Shown: in pieces, positions 59,193-64,000 of the stretch
Numbering within the stretch: the stretch's first letter is position 1
How the letters are laid out: each line of letters begins with the position of its first letter
Source of the DNA: Caprimulgus europaeus
Taxonomy: Eukaryota; Chordata; Aves; Caprimulgiformes; Caprimulgidae
Direction of reading: 5' to 3'
NCBI GenBank assembly: GCA_907165065.1
Contig: OU015524.1
Coordinates: forward strand, 38,073,295-38,137,294
DNA: 64,000 nt
Position numbers and translations under genes: made by a program
Notes under the pieces: generated by a model
Told to the model about the DNA's origin: nothing
What the model saw: only the letters and a program-made list of their open reading frames with translations
Databases searched by the model: none

Positions 59193-60165
59193 AATTTCAT
59201 AGAAATGCAAAATACAACATAAAATTTCCCCAAGATGAAAAAGGTATTTTGAGTCAAGATGACAAAACTCAATAGATACAAAACTCTAAGAGAAATATGA
59301 GATTAATTAAAGTTATAGCACAATTCTAATGCAGTCACAGATCAAGGTAAGTATTTTTGTACCTATGTCAACCATTCAATTTCGTTTCTGCATGTTTGCT
59401 ATTTATAAATGTTTTGCTATCAGTCAGATAAGCTATAGTATGTAGACTGCAGATAGCTGATCCATACTTTTTACAAGCTAGTGAGCTAGAAAGAAAGATA
59501 ATGTAGGTTAAAAATTTTAAAAAATACATGCACTTTATGCAGTTTAATTCCCAACCACTGCTTCCCAACCACTGCTACCAATCTGCCTCTCAGGTAAGAA
59601 CTGAATATATTTCATGTCACTATTATCAGTGTTCTCAAAGTGCTCAGAACTTTCATACTTAAAAGTAATTTTAATATCATTTTGTTGTGAAAGAGGAAAA
59701 ATACTAAAAATATCTAATGATATTATTGGTAGACTGCATGAGATCTAGCTCTTGAAATACTCTGAAACAGAAATAGGATTACATACTCCTTGTTTCCCAA
59801 TACTAAAACTGAAGCATACTTCAGAACCAATTATTGTGGCATTAGGGAAACACTCTGAGCAAACCACCAGATGACAGTTTGATCCTAGCCTCTGCTTTAT
59901 GTTTTTACATGTCTGCACAGAGAAAGCTGCGACCGAACTGCCTTGTTACGAGTCACTCTCAATGCTGCTGTGGTGTTTGTTCTCATCTATTTACTGTGAT
60001 GTATAATTTTATACTAATTTCAGCTATATTTAAACCAGTTAGTGTTTCCATACTGATGACTCTAAATAACATGTGTTTGTATCTGGAAATAAATGTTATA
60101 TGCATGGAAATATACAAAGACAGGCACAAATGAACTGTGAGACTAAACGGGAAAAAAAATCTCAC
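57591..60165 (-). other. SLC30A6 intron 4
   Basis: About 2.6 kb intron. It contains an (ATAA)n microsatellite at 59161-59194. A 153-codon open frame at 58424-58885 (plus strand) has no recognisable domain and is probably a chance product of a C/T-rich stretch. Confidence 0.6.
59161..59194 (+). repeat. (ATAA)n microsatellite, about 8 copies
   Basis: Perfect tandem tetranucleotide repeat, likely length-polymorphic. It lies in SLC30A6 intron 4. Confidence 0.95.
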
Positions 60166-60208
60166 CTGAAAAGGTCAAAGATTGTCAAATATGTGTAAGC
60201 TGTTAAAG
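60166..60208 (-). CDS. SLC30A6: SLC30A6 exon 4 (43-bp exon, helix 2)
   Basis: 43 bp encoding residues about 59-72 (ALTAYTYLTIFDLF). At the position of the HxxxD metal site of transporting ZnTs it reads LTIFD (66-70), so the His is absent, as expected for ZnT6. On the minus strand the acceptor is tttttttacag and the donor is gtgag, phase 1 in and phase 2 out. Confidence 0.93.
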
Positions 60209-61172
60209 CTGTAAAAAAAGAGCAAATATTAAAACTTACTATAATTTTTCAATGCAGAAACCACTTGTATTCTTCCAAGTCCCTCTCATGCAGCTCCTTT
60301 TCATCTTCTCTCTACATAAACTATCTCTGCTGATAGAGCAAGCCTCTGTACTTTTTGTATGGGTATATAATATGTATCTCCTAAACACACCAATATATTT
60401 AACTTCATAAATAGGTTGATTATGGCAATCCTAATTCTAATGAGGCACGTAATAATGCCCAGATACAAAGGGTATTAACCTTGTGACTAAGTTGTGACTA
60501 AGAATTCAAATACAGAAAAGTTAGGAGATCTTCTGGTCACACATCATCTGCCAAAGCAAGAGATCTCTTACGTGTGTTACTGCACTGAAAAGTAGGTTCA
60601 ACAGAATTTTTTACTTGTTTTGCTTCTCCGACCCATCTTGAAACTGTAAGAAATCCTGTGTCACAAAATAAAAATGTAAGGTATTCTACTTTCAGTACAG
60701 ATGATGGGAAGCATCTTGGAGCCCCTATACAACAGTAGAAGATATACAAAATATTGAAAAGGGGCATTCCTAGAATCAGAGAAGCCTTTTGCCACACTAC
60801 AAACATCTTCATTCAACTGCAAACGAGGGGTCTCTGCGTATCACTGGTACTGTTTATATAAGGAACAGGCTTGAGGACTAGCTTAAAAGCCTACTTTTTT
60901 GCAATCTTAAAGAGGGTACTGCAGGAAGAAAATGACCAGCAGGTCTGGAAAACCTTGCAAACTTTGAAGGACTATCACCCATCCACAGTTCCCTGTGAGA
61001 AATGCCTCTAAACTGACTGTGGCAAATCAAAAAGGAAGCACTTTCCAAACTGGGCTGTGCAGCCACCTAACTCCTTTATGTGCTGAACTTTGCTTTTTGA
61101 CTATGTTAGAACTTCACAAGCTAAGAAACACATGGTAGTTGGTTGTAGTTTCAGTACAAGAGAGCCACCTAC
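60209..61172 (-). other. SLC30A6 intron 3
   Basis: About 960 bp of intron. No repeat or RNA gene was recognised. Confidence 0.6.
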
Positions 61173-61257
61173 CTATGCTGTTTGTAGAGCTGCACCACAT
61201 TAGCAGGAAGCCAATACATATTAAATTTATAGCACCAAATAGCAAGATCTTCCAGGA
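61173..61257 (-). CDS. SLC30A6: SLC30A6 exon 3 (transmembrane helix 1)
   Basis: 85 bp, residues about 31-58: SWKILLFGAINLICIGFLLM, then WCSSTNSI. This is the first membrane helix. On the minus strand the acceptor is ttttcatcaacag and the donor is gtaggt, phase 0 in and phase 1 out. Intron 2 (61258-61891) to its right shows no element. Confidence 0.95.
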
Positions 61258-61891
61258 CTGTTGATGAAAATAAATATACATTTTATATCTTCCAAAATTT
61301 ACAAGACAAAAATATATCTATCTGGTTTTAAAAAACAATATTGCAGTACTCCATCATGCAAGCAGAACTGGCTTCTCCTCTCTATTAAAAATTTACAACT
61401 CATTTCAGAAAAACAAGCCCATATTCTACTTTTAACTTTACTGATTGTCTCAAAACTTGTTTATAAACAGCACTTGTGCACCATACTTAAAATACCTTTT
61501 TGGTCTAAAAAAATCACCCCTGTATAATATCTGCATTTAATTACAGCACACAATATCTGACTTTTGAAGACAGACTTATGCAACATCATATTAGTGTGTT
61601 CCTTTCTTTGTGCTGGAACTTAGGTCTTAGGTCTTGAAACCGTCTGTGCATATTCAGTTCCCAGCTCTCCTGAACACATTAAATATAAGTACAGCTCTGG
61701 ACAACGCTAATTGACAGGGACAATGCACAGGAAGGAATCCAGTTTCACAGCAGGATTTTTTATTTTTTTTTAAGCACAGCTGGAAAATTTTGAAGAAATA
61801 TTCTCAAAATATACTCAAGTTGATAATATAATTTAACTTAGCACAGCTAATGTCTTTTTTATTATTATTCATTTTTAAATGAAATACTTAC

Positions 61892-61978
61892 CCTCCTATC
61901 TGCTGCAACCAGCCTAAATTCATGTGTTAACTTTCCAAACAATGATCTCTGTGATTTGCGGAACAGGTGTATTGTCCC
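61892..61978 (-). CDS. SLC30A6: SLC30A6 exon 2 (N-terminus after the initiator Met)
   Basis: 87 bp, 29 codons, residues 2-30: GTIHLFRKSQRSLFGKLTHE, then FRLVAADRR. The human protein begins MGTIHLFRK, so the initiator ATG must be the last three bases of exon 1. On the minus strand the acceptor is ttttttaag (the AG is preceded by AA) and the donor is gtaagt. Exon 1 was not found between here and the right edge. Confidence 0.94.
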
Positions 61979-63740
61979 CTTAAAAAATTAAGAGTTTAAT
62001 TAAAAATTTTTACTTACACCACAGTTTATACTAGCAAAAAGGAAAGCTTCATTTATGAACTATTTTCATAATTTTATTAAAGACTCTGAATGTTTTTTGT
62101 TAAGTAGAGATAGTCAGCAAGCATTAAATTCAGCAGTATTTTTTGATAATCGTTTTACGTGGTTGCTATATTAGAAAATGACGAATGACTTTGAATCAAG
62201 CTTAATTTAGACACAACCCAGAATTCAAGTTTACTGGAAAACATACCAAAATACCATTTAAAGAGTATTTTTTTCTGCTTTTATTTAAATAAATCTACTA
62301 CAGATGTTCGGAAAACACAAATAGTATTCTTTATCAAAGCACACTTCCCACCCAAAGCCAACTGGTTCATTAAACAGGAAAATATTGTTTACACATACGC
62401 AAATTAGAACCCATCACAGAAATGAAAACAATGCTGGTATCATCTGTAACGTGGTGGCCTCAAGGCCAGTAACTTTATGAGACCTACAAACATCTCAGTC
62501 ATGGCTTAACCTAAATGCATAGAGTAGATGCCACCACTGTAGGTGCTCCCTCTCCTTTCCTGGGGCAGAGAGAACGTACATGCATGTAGGAGATGGGAGC
62601 GAGGGGGTGCTACATGGCTCTCCCAAAAGCATGACAGGGAACAGACTACCAGAAAAATTCATCAACCATGCCACTAGCTCCCCTGCCTCAGAAGGCCCAA
62701 CCTCCTACTTAGTTGCCTTCCATTCTACTCTCCCCACAAGGAAGTAAGCTTTCCACACGAAACGCCCTTCTGGTTTGCGATACAAAGCTGTGGACTTGTA
62801 AGGGTTGGTCTGTCCTATGCAGTGATTTGGGGCTGGATGAAATAAGGTCTGATTGTAAGCTATCACACCTCTCACTGCCAGCAGAAGACAAAAAGACATA
62901 TTGACAAGCTGGTAACCAAAATGGACTCAATGAACTTAAAGACATGTTTGTCACCACATCCGTATTTCATAGTATCCATAGAAATACAGGTATGCCTTGG
63001 TGTCATCAATTGTCAAAAAGCAGTATTATAGACCCCAGGATTTGCTCACCTGGGGTAGAAGGCTGGCACTTACTATTTTCTTTACTAGCAAATCATTAGG
63101 TGATGGGGTTTTTTCCTCAGTAAAGACATACAGGATGAAAGAACACTTTGGAAAGCTTTTTTAACAGGCAGTGGACTGCCTGCTTACAAAGGCTGCTTGA
63201 TTGCCTTAGTCCTCATGGCTAACAGGTCCCACACTGTCAGCACTATGTCCATTGCCCACCTGCACTGTGCCACACTGCCCAGCTTACGTAAAGGATGCCG
63301 TGCATTAAAGCTGTGTATTCTGCACCACTGAGCAGAACCCTGTGCAAACCCAAGCTAGCCACAGCTCACCCCTGGAAGCAAGCTCTAAGTTGTGACAAGG
63401 GGCAATGGGCAAAAACTGGAACACCAAAAGTTCCATACAAACCTAAGGAAAAACTTCTTTACTGTGAGGGTGTTGGAGCACTGGAACAGGCTGCCCAGAG
63501 AGGTTGGGGAGTCTCCACTTCTGGAGATGTTCAAAACCTGCCTGGATGCTTTCCTGTGCCACCTGCTGTAGTGAACCTGCTTTGGCGGAGGCACTGGACT
63601 AGATGATCTCTTGAGGTCCCTTCCAACCCCTGCCATTCTGTGATTGTCTTCCCTATCTCCTAAACTTCTGGCAACACAATGGAGAGAAACACCTCTGTGC
63701 TGAGCAAGAGAGCTGCTACCCCATTCATTCCTCAGCCTCT
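61979..63740 (-). other. SLC30A6 intron 1 (part)
   Basis: AT-rich, becoming more GC-rich to the right. It contains a CR1 3' end at about 63393-63650. No ATG followed by a good donor, as expected for exon 1, was found here. Confidence 0.6.
63393..63650 (+). mobile_element. CR1 LINE 3' end
   Basis: About 260 bp of CR1 3' UTR in forward orientation, with the blocks AAACTTCTTTACTGTGAGGG, CACTGGAACAGGCTGCCCAG, GGACTAGATGATCTCTTGAG and CCATTCTGTGATTG. It is antisense to SLC30A6, inside intron 1, close to the CpG island edge. It belongs to a different subgroup from the 30.5 kb copy, judging by the ACTGGAACA... and CTTTGGCGGAGG wording. Confidence 0.94.
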
Positions 63741-64000
63741 GAAGGTCCCGGTGCGGTGCCAGAAGTATTTCTGTCAGCGCCAGCATCCGCTCCAACAAGG
63801 CCAACAGGTGACAGCACCATCACTGACAGGGATGTCGGTTCCTTTGCGCTCGGTGTCAGAAGGGACAGTTCGGGCATCCGGCAGCATGGGCAGCGCTCCC
63901 AGGAAAAGGAGCTTTCTCCTCCGGGAAGCGAGCCGAGCCTCCAGCAGGAACAGCCCTGGGCTGCCACCAGCACCGGGCGGCAGGGGCATCGCGGCCGCTT
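63740..64000. promoter_or_regulatory. Edge of a CpG island (probable SLC30A6 promoter)
   Basis: From about 63740 to the window end GC content and CpG frequency rise sharply (many CG dinucleotides, ending with GCGGCCGC). It lies where the promoter and exon 1 of SLC30A6 are expected. One weak candidate for the exon 1 end is an ATG followed by GTGCTG on the minus strand near 63810. A better one may lie beyond the edge. Confidence 0.55.

Overview
This window is vertebrate nuclear DNA, almost certainly from a bird. It holds three intron-rich genes whose exons read cleanly through GT-AG splice sites. The intervening DNA is AT-rich and carries CR1 retrotransposon copies with the 8-bp (ATTCTATG-type) tail typical of birds, plus an old MIR copy. 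There are no bacterial-type operons, CRISPR arrays or prokaryotic signals. Gene symbols rest on protein similarity recalled from the human orthologues; no database search was run.

Left part (about 1-24 kb, minus strand): the 5' portion of PRKD3 (protein kinase D3). Six coding exons give residues 1-329, containing the N-terminal domain and both C1 (diacylglycerol/phorbol-ester binding) zinc fingers. The PH and kinase domains lie beyond the left edge. A GC-rich CpG island at 22.5-24.0 kb is its promoter. It holds an inverted pair of ACTACA...CCCGGC elements and an NRF1-type palindrome, so it may fire in both directions. Introns hold an antisense CR1 body about 40 bp from a splice acceptor (3.1-4.4 kb), a MIR (6.6 kb), a possible LTR-element relic (11-12.6 kb) and a purine-skewed block (15-16.2 kb).

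Middle (29.2-44 kb, plus strand): complete QPCT (glutaminyl-peptide cyclotransferase) in seven exons, encoding 366 aa. All zinc ligands, catalytic acids and the disulfide cysteines are present. It has its own CpG island at 29.3-30.2 kb and a poly(A) signal at 43.43 kb. The 24-29 kb gap to PRKD3 shows no gene.

Right part (47.2-64 kb, minus strand): SLC30A6 (ZnT6, the non-transporting partner of the ZnT5 zinc transporter). Exons 2-14 give residues 2-460. Exon 1, which should supply only the initiator Met, was not found and probably lies just past the right edge, where a CpG island begins. QPCT and SLC30A6 converge tail to tail across about 4 kb. This gene adjacency differs from the human order as I recall it. 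Introns hold a CR1 copy that joins ORF1/early ORF2 directly to the 3' tail (49-50.5 kb), a sense-oriented CR1 (53.1-53.6 kb) and a third CR1 tail (63.4-63.65 kb).

The three genes do not form a pathway. They act in diacylglycerol signalling, secretory-pathway peptide maturation and Golgi zinc supply respectively. I found no convincing undescribed system. The most useful leads are the CR1 next to a PRKD3 splice site, the internally deleted CR1, the bidirectional-type promoter and the lineage-specific gene order.
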